DNA from: Hyphomonadaceae bacterium
GTDB lineage: Bacteria; Pseudomonadota; Alphaproteobacteria; Caulobacterales; Aquidulcibacteraceae
Direction: 5' to 3'
Length of the DNA: 5,389 nt
Assembly (NCBI GenBank): GCA_016791325.1
Contig: JAEUMU010000227.1
Span: 1-5,389 of the forward strand
Shown: positions 1 through 4,716 of the stretch, piece by piece
Layout: each line of letters starts with the position of its first letter
Numbering within the stretch: position 1 is the first letter of the stretch
Translations under genes and position numbers: made by a program
Notes under the pieces: generated by a model
The model's input: only the letters and a program-made list of their open reading frames with translations
What the model was told of the DNA's origin: nothing
The model's database searches: none

Positions 1-45
1 CACGCCGCGATGGCCGTGGGCATGGCGCAGTGGAGTTTCGGCTAG
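1..45 (+). CDS. C-terminal fragment of an unidentified plus-strand gene
   Basis: Reading from base 1 in frame gives 14 codons (HAAMAVGMAQWSFG) and a TAG stop at 43-45. The fragment is too short to assign to a family. It is supported by context: its stop interlocks with the stop of the diheme cytochrome gene on the other strand in the palindrome CTAG (42-45), and the other convergent pair in this window is arranged in the same way. It could still be a chance open stretch; the upstream sequence would settle this. Confidence 0.35.
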   Translation, partial: HAAMAVGMAQWSFG

Positions 46-1103
46 CGGGCGGGGCGCCCGTCCGGCCCCATGCCGGCGATCCATTCGCGCATCAGCGCCA
101 CGCCGCGTTCATCCACCAGCTGGCGGCCCAATTCCGGCATCATCACGCCGGGGTCGGTGCTTTCCATGCGCGCCAGCAGGATTGAACGCTCCGGGTGGCC
201 GGGCGCGATGGCGAATTCGAGCCCGGCCGAGCCGCGACCCGCCGCCACGGGCCGTTTGAACACGCCCCACTGGATTGGCGCCTGCTGCGCCCAGGAGAGG
301 TCGAGCCCGCTCGTATGGGCCGGTCCCTGCGGGTTGTGGCAATGCGCGCAATTCACATCGAGATAGGCGCGCGCCCGCGCCTCCAGCGGCGCGCTTGCAT
401 CATAAGCATCGGGCACGCTCGGCGCGGCGGGAAGCGCATCGAGAATCCCAAGCGCCAACCAATGCTCCAATTGGTTCGCGGGGCCGGCCTCGCGGTTCAG
501 GTTGCGCGCGCTTGGCCCAATCGGCGCGATGGCGCCGGCGTGCATATGGCAGCCGCTGCACTGATTGGTGTTCGGCACGGCCCAATCCAGCGCGATGGCT
601 TGGCCTTCCTCATTGGTGAAACTGACCGGCAGGTCCGCGCCACCCAGGGCGAGCCGCGCTTCCGTCTGCGCCTCGTTCCACACATAAGGCAGCGCGACCC
701 AGCCGCTCTCGCGCCGAATGAGCAGGCGCGTTTCCAGAAAGCGGACATTTTCAGTGGGACGGCGCATGTCCGCGGCGAAGGCGAAGGTCTTCACCAGCAC
801 GGTGCCGACCGGAAACTCGAACACGCCGTCGGCATTATAGCGCGCCTGCGCGCCAGGCGGGATGTAGATATAGCGAAACTTGAGCGCCCCATCCGAATAG
901 AGCGCGGTGTTCAACTCATAGGGGGTGACGCGTGCGTTCGGTGTGCGCGCGCCCGCGTCGCGGAAGAGGCGCGTTTGCGCTAACGTCGCCGGTGCGCGCG
1001 CGGCCATCAGCGCGGCGTCGTTGACCAGCGCCGGCGCCTGCGCGACGGCCGCGCCGCCCAGCACCAGCGCCGCAAAGGCCAACGCCGCCAGCGCCCGCTT
1101 CAC
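42..1103 (-). CDS. Periplasmic diheme c-type cytochrome, SO_2930/HNE_0200-like family
   Basis: Predicted 353-residue exported electron-transfer protein. It starts at GTG (1103-1101), supported by a Shine-Dalgarno AGGAAC seven bases upstream and by a signal peptide beginning at that residue: basic MKR, a hydrophobic core at about 4-20, and a likely cleavage after AVA (residue 21). Two CxxCH heme c sites are visible: CSGCH at 182-186 and CAHCH at 252-256. MMPELG at 321-326 supplies a plausible distal methionine for the second heme. Residues about 45-175 contain no heme motif and form a separate N-terminal domain with motifs such as ALYSDGALKFRY and PYVWNEAQTEA, which I recall as typical of this family. 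The gene follows the beta-helix gene after four bases, so the two are probably translationally coupled. From family knowledge, members recur as a pair with such beta-helix proteins. The redox partner and substrate are unknown. The family call is from memory; the diheme, exported nature is seen directly. Confidence 0.9.
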   Translation of the reverse strand: MKRALAALAFAALVLGGAAVAQAPALVNDAALMAARAPATLAQTRLFRDAGARTPNARVTPYELNTALYSDGALKFRYIYIPPGAQARYNADGVFEFPVGTVLVKTFAFAADMRRPTENVRFLETRLLIRRESGWVALPYVWNEAQTEARLALGGADLPVSFTNEEGQAIALDWAVPNTNQCSGCHMHAGAIAPIGPSARNLNREAGPANQLEHWLALGILDALPAAPSVPDAYDASAPLEARARAYLDVNCAHCHNPQGPAHTSGLDLSWAQQAPIQWGVFKRPVAAGRGSAGLEFAIAPGHPERSILLARMESTDPGVMMPELGRQLVDERGVALMREWIAGMGPDGRPAR

Positions 1104-1107
1104 CGCT

Positions 1108-2328
1108 TCAGTTCCTGATCCGCACGCGTTCCGGCTCGGTCAGCGGCAGCAGCGGCGGGAACGTCGCGTCCGGCGCGGCCTCTGAGATCGGGCCGCCAGC
1201 CACCGGGATGCCTAGCGAAAGGAAGCTCGCCGTGCCGGTTTGGCTCGAGCGATTGTTGCGCAGCACGATGCGCACCATTTCCGTGCGCGGGCGCCCGCCT
1301 GAGGAATACATGCTCGCCCCGTCCCAGATCACATCCGGCATCGGCACGCCCATCTGCGCCAGCGCCGACAGGTCGCCTGCGGGGCCGAAGCCCTTATTGC
1401 CGAAGCGGTTGTCGCGAATCATCACGTTGCGCGGCAGCGGATTGTAGTTTTCGTCCTGGAAGCTTTCGCGATAAGCGGTGATCAGCACGTTGACGGTCGC
1501 GTGGCCGCCGATCTCGTTGTTGAACACATGTATATCGCGATTAGCCATGATCAGCACGCCGGTGCCCGTAGGGACGCTGGCGACGATATTGCCGGCCGGC
1601 GCGAAATTGGGCGTGTTGTTGTCGGTGATGCGGTTGTCGAACACCCGCACCGAATGGCCGCCCGTTTGCGGCAGACCGGGCAGGTCGAACACGAGAACGC
1701 CGCCTGTATTGTGCTGCACCGTATTGCCGAACACGTCTGCGTTGAAGCTGTTCTCAATCTCGATGCCGGCCACGTTGAACTCGGCCAAGCTGTCGCGGAC
1801 GATAATATTGCGCGACTGGCCCACATAGATGCCTGCGTCCGAAGCGCCGCGCGCGATCGCGCCTTCGATCAGCACGTCGGTGCAATTGACGTGATAGAGC
1901 CCGTAGGCGCCGTTCTCGGGGTGGGCGCCCCGCGTCCACTCCGCGCGCACGCCGCGGAAGGTGATGCCCTGGCAGTCGCGCACCTTGATGGCGTCTCCGC
2001 GCGTATCCTCCACCGCGAAATCGCGCAGCTCTACGCCGTTGGCCGTCACCAGCAGGCCCTCCGCCCCACGGCGCTGACCCGCGAAGGAGAGGATGGTGCG
2101 GTTCTGCCCCGCGCCGCGAATGGTGACGTTATCAACGCTGAGCGAAAGCCCCTGCGTCAGCTCATAGCGCCCGCGCTCGAGCCGCACGGTGTCGCCGGGC
2201 TGCGCCTCGATCAGGGCGGTCTGCAGTTCGCGCTGCGCTTCTGGGCCGGGGCGCACACGCCAAGTGCGCGCATCCGCATCGACGGCGGTGATTGCAAACG
2301 CCGCCAGCGCGGCCAAAGCCAGTCTCAT
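1108..2328 (-). CDS. Exported parallel beta-helix repeat protein paired with the diheme cytochrome
   Basis: Predicted 406-residue periplasmic or envelope protein. ATG at 2328-2326 is chosen over an open frame reaching back to 2454. It has a GGGGAGAGA ribosome binding site, begins a clean signal peptide (MRLALAALAAFAI, cleavage after ADA at residue 20), and avoids overlapping the upstream gene. Residues about 60-310 are a run of short beta-strand turns of the right-handed beta-helix type. Examples are VDNVTIRGAG (66-75), GVELRDFAVED (98-108), GITFRGVRAE (121-130), DVLIEGAIARGASDAGIYVG (151-170), NIIVRDSLAEFNVAGIEIEN (174-193) and NVMIRDNRFG (301-310), with typical N-rich turns. The fold is shared with pectate lyases and C5-epimerases (NosD/PbH1-like repeats), but I cannot identify a catalytic set. 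From memory, this family (beta_helix_1, TIGR03805-like) regularly sits beside HNE_0200-type cytochromes, as here. The function is unknown; carbohydrate binding or processing is only a guess from the fold. Confidence 0.88.
   Translation of the reverse strand: MRLALAALAAFAITAVDADARTWRVRPGPEAQRELQTALIEAQPGDTVRLERGRYELTQGLSLSVDNVTIRGAGQNRTILSFAGQRRGAEGLLVTANGVELRDFAVEDTRGDAIKVRDCQGITFRGVRAEWTRGAHPENGAYGLYHVNCTDVLIEGAIARGASDAGIYVGQSRNIIVRDSLAEFNVAGIEIENSFNADVFGNTVQHNTGGVLVFDLPGLPQTGGHSVRVFDNRITDNNTPNFAPAGNIVASVPTGTGVLIMANRDIHVFNNEIGGHATVNVLITAYRESFQDENYNPLPRNVMIRDNRFGNKGFGPAGDLSALAQMGVPMPDVIWDGASMYSSGGRPRTEMVRIVLRNNRSSQTGTASFLSLGIPVAGGPISEAAPDATFPPLLPLTEPERVRIRN
1111..1116 (-). promoter_or_regulatory. 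Ribosome binding site fixing the GTG start of the cytochrome gene
   Basis: On the minus strand AGGAAC lies seven bases before GTG (1103-1101), inside the last codons of the beta-helix gene. It supports the non-ATG start and translational coupling across the four-base gap. Confidence 0.6.
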
Positions 2329-2407
2329 GCTTGTCTCTCCCCACTCGCGGCAAATCTCGCCGCCTGGAGCGGCGCTGTAAAGCGGCGTGCGCGGGGATAA
2401 CGGAGCG
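2329..2407 (-). other. 79-base intergenic leader with overlapping GC-rich inverted repeats
   Basis: This gap separates the YqjE-like stop from the beta-helix start. It contains a perfect 6-bp inverted repeat, CGCCGC (2358-2363) against GCGGCG (2369-2374), with a 5-base loop. The same left arm can instead pair with GCGGC at 2347-2351. Neither hairpin is followed by a T-run on the minus strand, so it is not a standard intrinsic terminator. I cannot point to a convincing -35/-10 pair. The gap could hold a weak promoter or leader for the beta-helix/cytochrome unit, or be plain spacer. Confidence 0.35.
2334..2342 (-). promoter_or_regulatory. Ribosome binding site fixing the start of the beta-helix gene
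   Basis: GGGGAGAGA on the minus strand, with its GGAG core at 2340-2337, lies eight bases before ATG 2328-2326. It excludes the longer upstream start at 2454, which would precede the signal peptide with 42 low-complexity residues. Confidence 0.65.
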
Positions 2408-2806
2408 TCAGCCGCCTCGGCCGCTGAAGCGCGCCACGATGGCGATGAGATCACGCGTCAGGGCGGGGTGGCGCGCCGCCAGCAGCCCGCCCACGGCGCT
2501 GATCGCCAGCGTCATGATCGGCCGGTCACGGGCGATGTCGCCTAAGCCCAAGGGCAGCGAGTGCGCCAGTTCCGCCTGGGCGATCGCCGCTTCGCGTTCG
2601 CGTTGGCGCGCCCGCATGGCGGCGAACAGCGCAAACAGCGCCACGCACAACGCCGCCGCCAGCGCCACAATCGCCGCTGCGCCGGCCGCGCCCGTCACCG
2701 GCAGGATGAGCGCGTAAAGCGAAAAGCCGGAGGCGAACACCGCCATCACCGCCGCCGCGCTCGCGGCCGCGACGGCGACAATGCGCGAGAACGCGCGGTC
2801 AAACAT
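2408..2806 (-). CDS. Small inner-membrane protein, YqjE / holin-X-like
   Basis: Predicted 132-residue membrane protein. ATG at 2806-2804 is chosen because it overlaps the upstream stop as TAATG and begins MFDRAFSRI just before the first membrane helix. A longer frame from 2890 would add 28 Ala/Gly/Arg-rich residues that lie antisense-free but inside the preceding gene. Two strongly hydrophobic segments are visible at about 9-34 and 39-63, followed by a charged stretch (MRARQREREAA, 64-74) and a shorter hydrophobic segment at about 97-110. The topology and the position after a DUF883-like gene match YqjE-type proteins (Pfam holin-X family). The holin label reflects family naming; nothing here indicates lysis. 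The resemblance rests on topology and gene order more than on residue motifs, so the family call is moderate. Confidence 0.7.
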   Translation of the reverse strand: MFDRAFSRIVAVAAASAAAVMAVFASGFSLYALILPVTGAAGAAAIVALAAALCVALFALFAAMRARQREREAAIAQAELAHSLPLGLGDIARDRPIMTLAISAVGGLLAARHPALTRDLIAIVARFSGRGG

Positions 2807-3042
2807 TAGCGGCGCGCCCCAAGCAGCAGCCCCAGCAGCAGCCCCGCGCCCAAGGCGGTGGCCGCCACGGCCAGCGGGCGCTGCTTCCACTGGCGCTTCA
2901 TGTAACGATGCGCGTCGTCGATGCCGTCCTCGATCGCATCTTGGGCGGCTTCGAGCGCGTCTTGCGCGGTTTCCAGTGCGGCCTCTGCGCGATCGCGCGC
3001 TTCAGCGGCGATATCTGCGCCGCGAACTCTCTCTCTCGCCAT
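2806..3042 (-). CDS. Small C-terminally anchored helical protein, DUF883/ElaB/YqjD-like
   Basis: Predicted 78-residue protein. Residues about 10-45 are a highly charged amphipathic helix with near-heptad repetition (AQDALEAAQDAIEDGI), likely a coiled coil. A basic linker (MKRQWKQRP, 48-56) precedes a glycine-zipper membrane segment at 57-76 (LAVAATALGAGLLLGLLLGA) ending in RR. This C-terminal anchor is the signature of the DUF883 family, whose E. coli members ElaB and YqjD are inner-membrane, stress-induced proteins reported to bind ribosomes. At 78 residues it is shorter than the roughly 100 usual in that family. The start is well supported by AAGGAG at 3056-3051, eight bases before ATG. The stop overlaps the start of the next gene, so the two are coupled. 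The role here is inferred from the family only. Confidence 0.78.
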   Translation of the reverse strand: MARERVRGADIAAEARDRAEAALETAQDALEAAQDAIEDGIDDAHRYMKRQWKQRPLAVAATALGAGLLLGLLLGARR

Positions 3043-3142
3043 GGATCACTCTCCTTGCCTGATCCTACTGAAGATCGGGTAGGGTGGCGCGCCCACAAGC
3101 CCCTAAGACGAATCGCCGCCACACCGCCTCGTTGGGAAGCGC
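3043..3142. promoter_or_regulatory. Divergent intergenic region between the DUF883-like and DUF6498 genes
   Basis: These 100 bases separate two divergently transcribed genes and must hold promoters for one or both. I see no convincing -35/-10 pair on either strand. The core contains a near-symmetrical GTGGCGCGCCCAC (3085-3097) centred on GGCGCGCC, which could be an operator or simply a product of the base composition. A weak Shine-Dalgarno (GGGAAG, 3134-3139) precedes the plus-strand ATG at 3143. Confidence 0.35.
3051..3056 (-). promoter_or_regulatory. Strong ribosome binding site of the DUF883-like gene
   Basis: AAGGAG on the minus strand lies eight bases before ATG 3042-3040, a near-consensus site that fixes the start. 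Confidence 0.75.
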
Positions 3143-3787
3143 ATGAACGGATTGAAAGTTCCCGTCTCCGGCCCGGTTTTCGCGGCGATCGCCGTTAACC
3201 TTATCCCGATTGTCGGGGTCATTTTATGGGGTTGGAGCGCCTTCGCTTTGATCTTCCTCTATTGGCTGGAGAACGTGGTCATCGGCGTGCGCACCATGCT
3301 CAGCATGCTCGTTTCGGGCGTGCTCAATCGGCAGTCTTCCTTGCCGGCGGCGCTCTTCTTCGCGGCCTTCTTCGCCGTCCACTACGGCATCTTCTGCTAT
3401 GGGCCTGGCGTGTTCGTGGTGCTGACGTTCGGCGCCACGCCCGAGGGCTCCAGCTTCGATCTCGTTGGCGCGGCGCGCGCGCTGTTCGCCCTGCGCCCGG
3501 ATCTAATCTGGGGCCTCGCCTCGATCGTGCTGTGGCAGCTGGTGATCTTCGTTCTGTTCATCGCCAAGGGCGAGGCGCGCACGGCCAGCCCGCTCGATCT
3601 GATGGGCGCGCCTTATCCGCGCATCATCGTGCTCCACCTCACCGTTATTCTAGGCGCCATGTTGGTTTTGGGTCTGAACCAACCAGTGCTTGGGTTGGCG
3701 GTGCTGGCGGTCATCAAGATGCTGTTCGACATCGCCGAGGCCAAAGGCTGGCAGCCGGTGCGTTTCCCGCGCCCCCGGCGCGTCTAA
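3143..3787 (+). CDS. Multi-pass membrane protein, DUF6498-like
   Basis: Predicted 214-residue integral membrane protein of unknown function. Hydrophobic segments lie at about 11-31, 33-57, 68-95, 121-142 and 159-197; the last is probably two helices, giving about six passes. The motif FLYWLENVVIGVRTML (38-53), with conserved-looking YW-EN residues inside a helix, is what I recognise as the hallmark of the DUF6498 family. The second half has a KGEARTASP loop and a basic C-terminal tail (RFPRPRRV). The ATG at 3143 has only a weak GGGAAG upstream but sits directly before the first helix. The gene diverges from the DUF883-like gene, and its TAA stop interlocks with the TAG stop of the convergent NUDIX gene. 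No enzymatic motif is visible. Confidence 0.8.
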   Translation: MNGLKVPVSGPVFAAIAVNLIPIVGVILWGWSAFALIFLYWLENVVIGVRTMLSMLVSGVLNRQSSLPAALFFAAFFAVHYGIFCYGPGVFVVLTFGATPEGSSFDLVGAARALFALRPDLIWGLASIVLWQLVIFVLFIAKGEARTASPLDLMGAPYPRIIVLHLTVILGAMLVLGLNQPVLGLAVLAVIKMLFDIAEAKGWQPVRFPRPRRV

Positions 3788-4224
3788 GCGCGGGCCATCG
3801 TCCGCGCCGCAGCGATGATGCGCAGGGTCTCCTGCCAAAGGCCGATCGCCTCGATCTCCGCCGGTGCAAAGAAGCGCGCCTCGCGCGCATCATCAGCCGC
3901 CACCGGCTCTCCGGATCTCCATCGGGCTGCGTAATCGATGAGGATGAAGTGGTCTGAAGGCGCGCCCGATTCGTCCTTCGGGCCGATCAAGCCGTCCACC
4001 ACGTCGATGAGGCCGATCAGTTCGGCGTCGCATCCGGTTTCTTCCTTGAGTTCGCGAAGCGCCGCCGCGTGCGCGGTCTCTCCCCACTCGATGCGTCCGC
4101 CCGGCAAGGACCATCGGCCTTCCATCGGCGGCTGTCCGCGGCGCACCAGCAGCACATCCGCCCCGCGCAGACATACGCAACCAACTGCCGCTACGGGCCG
4201 GCGCGGTATCCGGGGCTCGTTCAT
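3784..4224 (-). CDS. NUDIX hydrolase
   Basis: Predicted 146-residue cytoplasmic pyrophosphohydrolase, cleaving a nucleoside diphosphate linked to another moiety with Mg2+ bound by the Nudix box. The full box GX5EX7REUXEEXGU is present at residues 43-65 (GGRIEWGE ... RELKEETGC), with metal-binding glutamates at 58, 61 and 62. Its last position is Cys65 instead of the usual aliphatic residue. The N-terminal strand VAAVGCVCLRGADVLLVRRG and the WSLPGG before the box fit the ADP-ribose pyrophosphatase/MutT-type fold. Substrate cannot be read from sequence. I prefer ATG 4224-4222 over ATG 4242-4240 because the upstream ATG lies inside a likely -10 hexamer (CATAAT). Neither start has a Shine-Dalgarno, so a short or absent leader is likely. 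The stop overlaps that of the convergent DUF6498 gene. Confidence 0.92.
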   Translation of the reverse strand: MNEPRIPRRPVAAVGCVCLRGADVLLVRRGQPPMEGRWSLPGGRIEWGETAHAAALRELKEETGCDAELIGLIDVVDGLIGPKDESGAPSDHFILIDYAARWRSGEPVAADDAREARFFAPAEIEAIGLWQETLRIIAAARTMARA

Positions 4225-4240
4225 GAGGGATCGATCTAAC

Positions 4241-4246
4241 ATTATG
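4241..4246 (-). promoter_or_regulatory. Candidate -10 element for the NUDIX gene
   Basis: CATAAT on the minus strand matches the sigma-70 -10 consensus at five of six positions and lies in the 46 bases between the upstream terminator and ATG 4224. Transcription would begin about 10 bases before that ATG. No good -35 is visible, so this is a weak call. Confidence 0.35.
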
Positions 4247-4270
4247 GAAGGAACAGGAAAAATCCGGACG

Positions 4271-4308
4271 CCAAAAGAAAGATGCGCGGCGCTTTCGCGC
4301 CGCGCATC
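4271..4308 (-). terminator. Rho-independent terminator of the H1-like gene
   Basis: A perfect 12-bp inverted repeat (GATGCGCGGCGC at 4281-4292 against 4297-4308) encloses a loop that reads GAAA, a GNRA tetraloop, on the minus strand. It is followed directly on that strand by TTTCTTTTGG (4280-4271). On the plus strand the bases after the stem (TCGCTTGGGC) are not T-rich, so the direction is minus. It insulates the NUDIX gene from the H1-like transcript. Confidence 0.9.
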
Positions 4309-4380
4309 TCGCTTGGGCTTACGCCCTGATCCAGTTGGAACGCCTCGCTTTGAAGCGATGGGCGCCCAGCGGCGTCGCGA
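4309..4380 (-). other. Structured 3' UTR of the H1-like gene
   Basis: Between the stop codon and the terminator, the minus strand holds short inverted repeats in series. TCGCTT/AAGCGA (4345-4358) forms one hairpin, GGGC-GTAA-GCCC (4326-4315) another with a GNRA-type loop, and TGGGCGCCCA (4359-4368) is a perfect palindrome. A further 7-bp stem (4372-4390) encloses the stop codon. The segment has no credible ORF in the gene direction. It is either a long structured UTR or a 3'-derived small RNA; there is no direct evidence for the latter. Confidence 0.45.
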
Positions 4381-4536
4381 TTAGCGACGCGCCGCCTTCT
4401 TGGCTCGCTTCGCCTTCTTGGCGGTCTTGCGCGGCGCCTTCTTGGCCGCCTTCTTCGTTGCAGTCTTGCGCGTGGCCTTCTTGGCTTTCGCCTTCTTGGC
4501 CACCTTCTTCACTGCCTTCTTCGCTTTCTTAGCCAT
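4381..4536 (-). CDS. Lysine/alanine-rich histone H1-like DNA-binding protein, 51 residues
   Basis: A short gene of 51 codons plus TAA, ATG at 4536-4534. The product begins MAKKAKKAVKKVAKKAKAKK and ends KRAKKAARR. By my count it has 22 Lys, 5 Arg and 16 Ala, with Thr, Val and one Pro, and no acidic or aromatic residue, so it is extremely basic. It consists of repeated AKKA units like the C-terminal tails of eukaryotic histone H1 and the bacterial H1-like/HctB-type proteins, which bind and compact DNA without sequence specificity; that role is inferred from composition. Support for a real gene is strong: AAGGAG seven bases upstream, a matching terminator downstream on the same strand, and in-frame repeat spacing. 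Lysine is almost always AAG. The hydrophobic frames on the opposite strand are its antisense shadow. A ribosomal-protein-like or RNA-binding role is an alternative. Confidence 0.85.
   Translation of the reverse strand: MAKKAKKAVKKVAKKAKAKKATRKTATKKAAKKAPRKTAKKAKRAKKAARR
4393..4500 (-). repeat. In-frame 12-bp direct repeats coding the AKKA units
   Basis: CGCCTTCTTGGC (plus-strand reading) occurs exactly at 4393, 4411, 4435 and 4489, with a one-mismatch copy at 4474. Exact copies are spaced 18, 24 and 54 bases apart, all multiples of six, so recombination or slippage between them would keep the frame and change only the length. Confidence 0.8.
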
Positions 4537-4543
4537 GCCCTGG

Positions 4544-4549
4544 CTCCTT
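4544..4549 (-). promoter_or_regulatory. Strong ribosome binding site of the H1-like gene
   Basis: AAGGAG on the minus strand, preceded by A residues (ACTAAAAAGGAG), lies seven bases before ATG 4536-4534. It is the main evidence that this short frame is translated. Confidence 0.8.
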
Positions 4550-4716
4550 TTTAGTCACGGCAATGACGCCGCACTACGTCTTCATAATGTCATGTGCAAG
4601 CACAATCGCCAGCGAAAAAACTATACGCGCTGATTTTGCAACAATGAGTCGCGGTGTGATGCGTCTCAAAACGAAGCGTCATCGTCTGCACGAAGCGGAA
4701 CGATTCGCATCGTCGC
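4550..4716 (-). promoter_or_regulatory. Upstream region and probable promoter of the H1-like gene
   Basis: This 167-base gap follows the FAD-oxidase stop and is locally AT-richer (about 4580-4645) than the rest of the window, as expected of a promoter. One candidate on the minus strand is TTGTTG (4644-4639) and TATAGT (4625-4620) with a 13-base spacer, short for sigma-70 but within the range described for some alphaproteobacterial promoters. A second AT-rich patch, CATTATGAA, lies nearer the gene. An inverted repeat TGTGC-AA-GCACA (4593-4604) and one GANTC site (4646-4650) are also present. No intrinsic terminator is evident after the FAD oxidase. Confidence 0.4.

Noticed and set aside
195..983. 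Long plus-strand open frame of 262 codons opposite the cytochrome gene
   Set aside because: It is Arg/Ala-rich and lacks any recognisable domain. It lies antisense to a gene with a signal peptide and two heme motifs; such frames are common in GC-rich DNA.
1501..2400. Long plus-strand open frame of 299 codons opposite the beta-helix gene
   Set aside because: It has shadow composition (His/Arg/Ala-rich) with no domain, and the minus-strand product has clear beta-helix repeats and a signal peptide.
2329..2454. N-terminal extension of the beta-helix gene to an ATG at 2454
   Set aside because: The extension overlaps the YqjE-like gene and precedes the signal peptide. The internal ATG at 2328 has its own good ribosome binding site.
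2807..2890. N-terminal extension of the YqjE-like gene to 2890
   Set aside because: The added 28 residues are a frame-shifted reading of the DUF883-like gene; the TAATG overlap start is more plausible.
3226..3957. Plus-strand frame of 243 codons overlapping the DUF6498 and NUDIX genes
   Set aside because: It is a frame-shifted, Arg-rich reading of the membrane-protein gene that runs into the antisense of the NUDIX gene.
4335..4633. Two plus-strand frames (4335-4532 and 4400-4633) coding hydrophobic Phe/Leu/Ala-rich peptides
   Set aside because: They are the antisense of AAG-rich lysine codons. The minus-strand gene has the ribosome binding site and terminator, while these have neither.
4671..4713. 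ACGAAGCG direct repeat (4671, 4690) and a 5-bp inverted repeat ACGAT/ATCGT (4700-4713) after the FAD-oxidase stop
   Set aside because: The stem is too short and has no T-run, so it is not a terminator, and two 8-base copies are not enough to call a repeat family.
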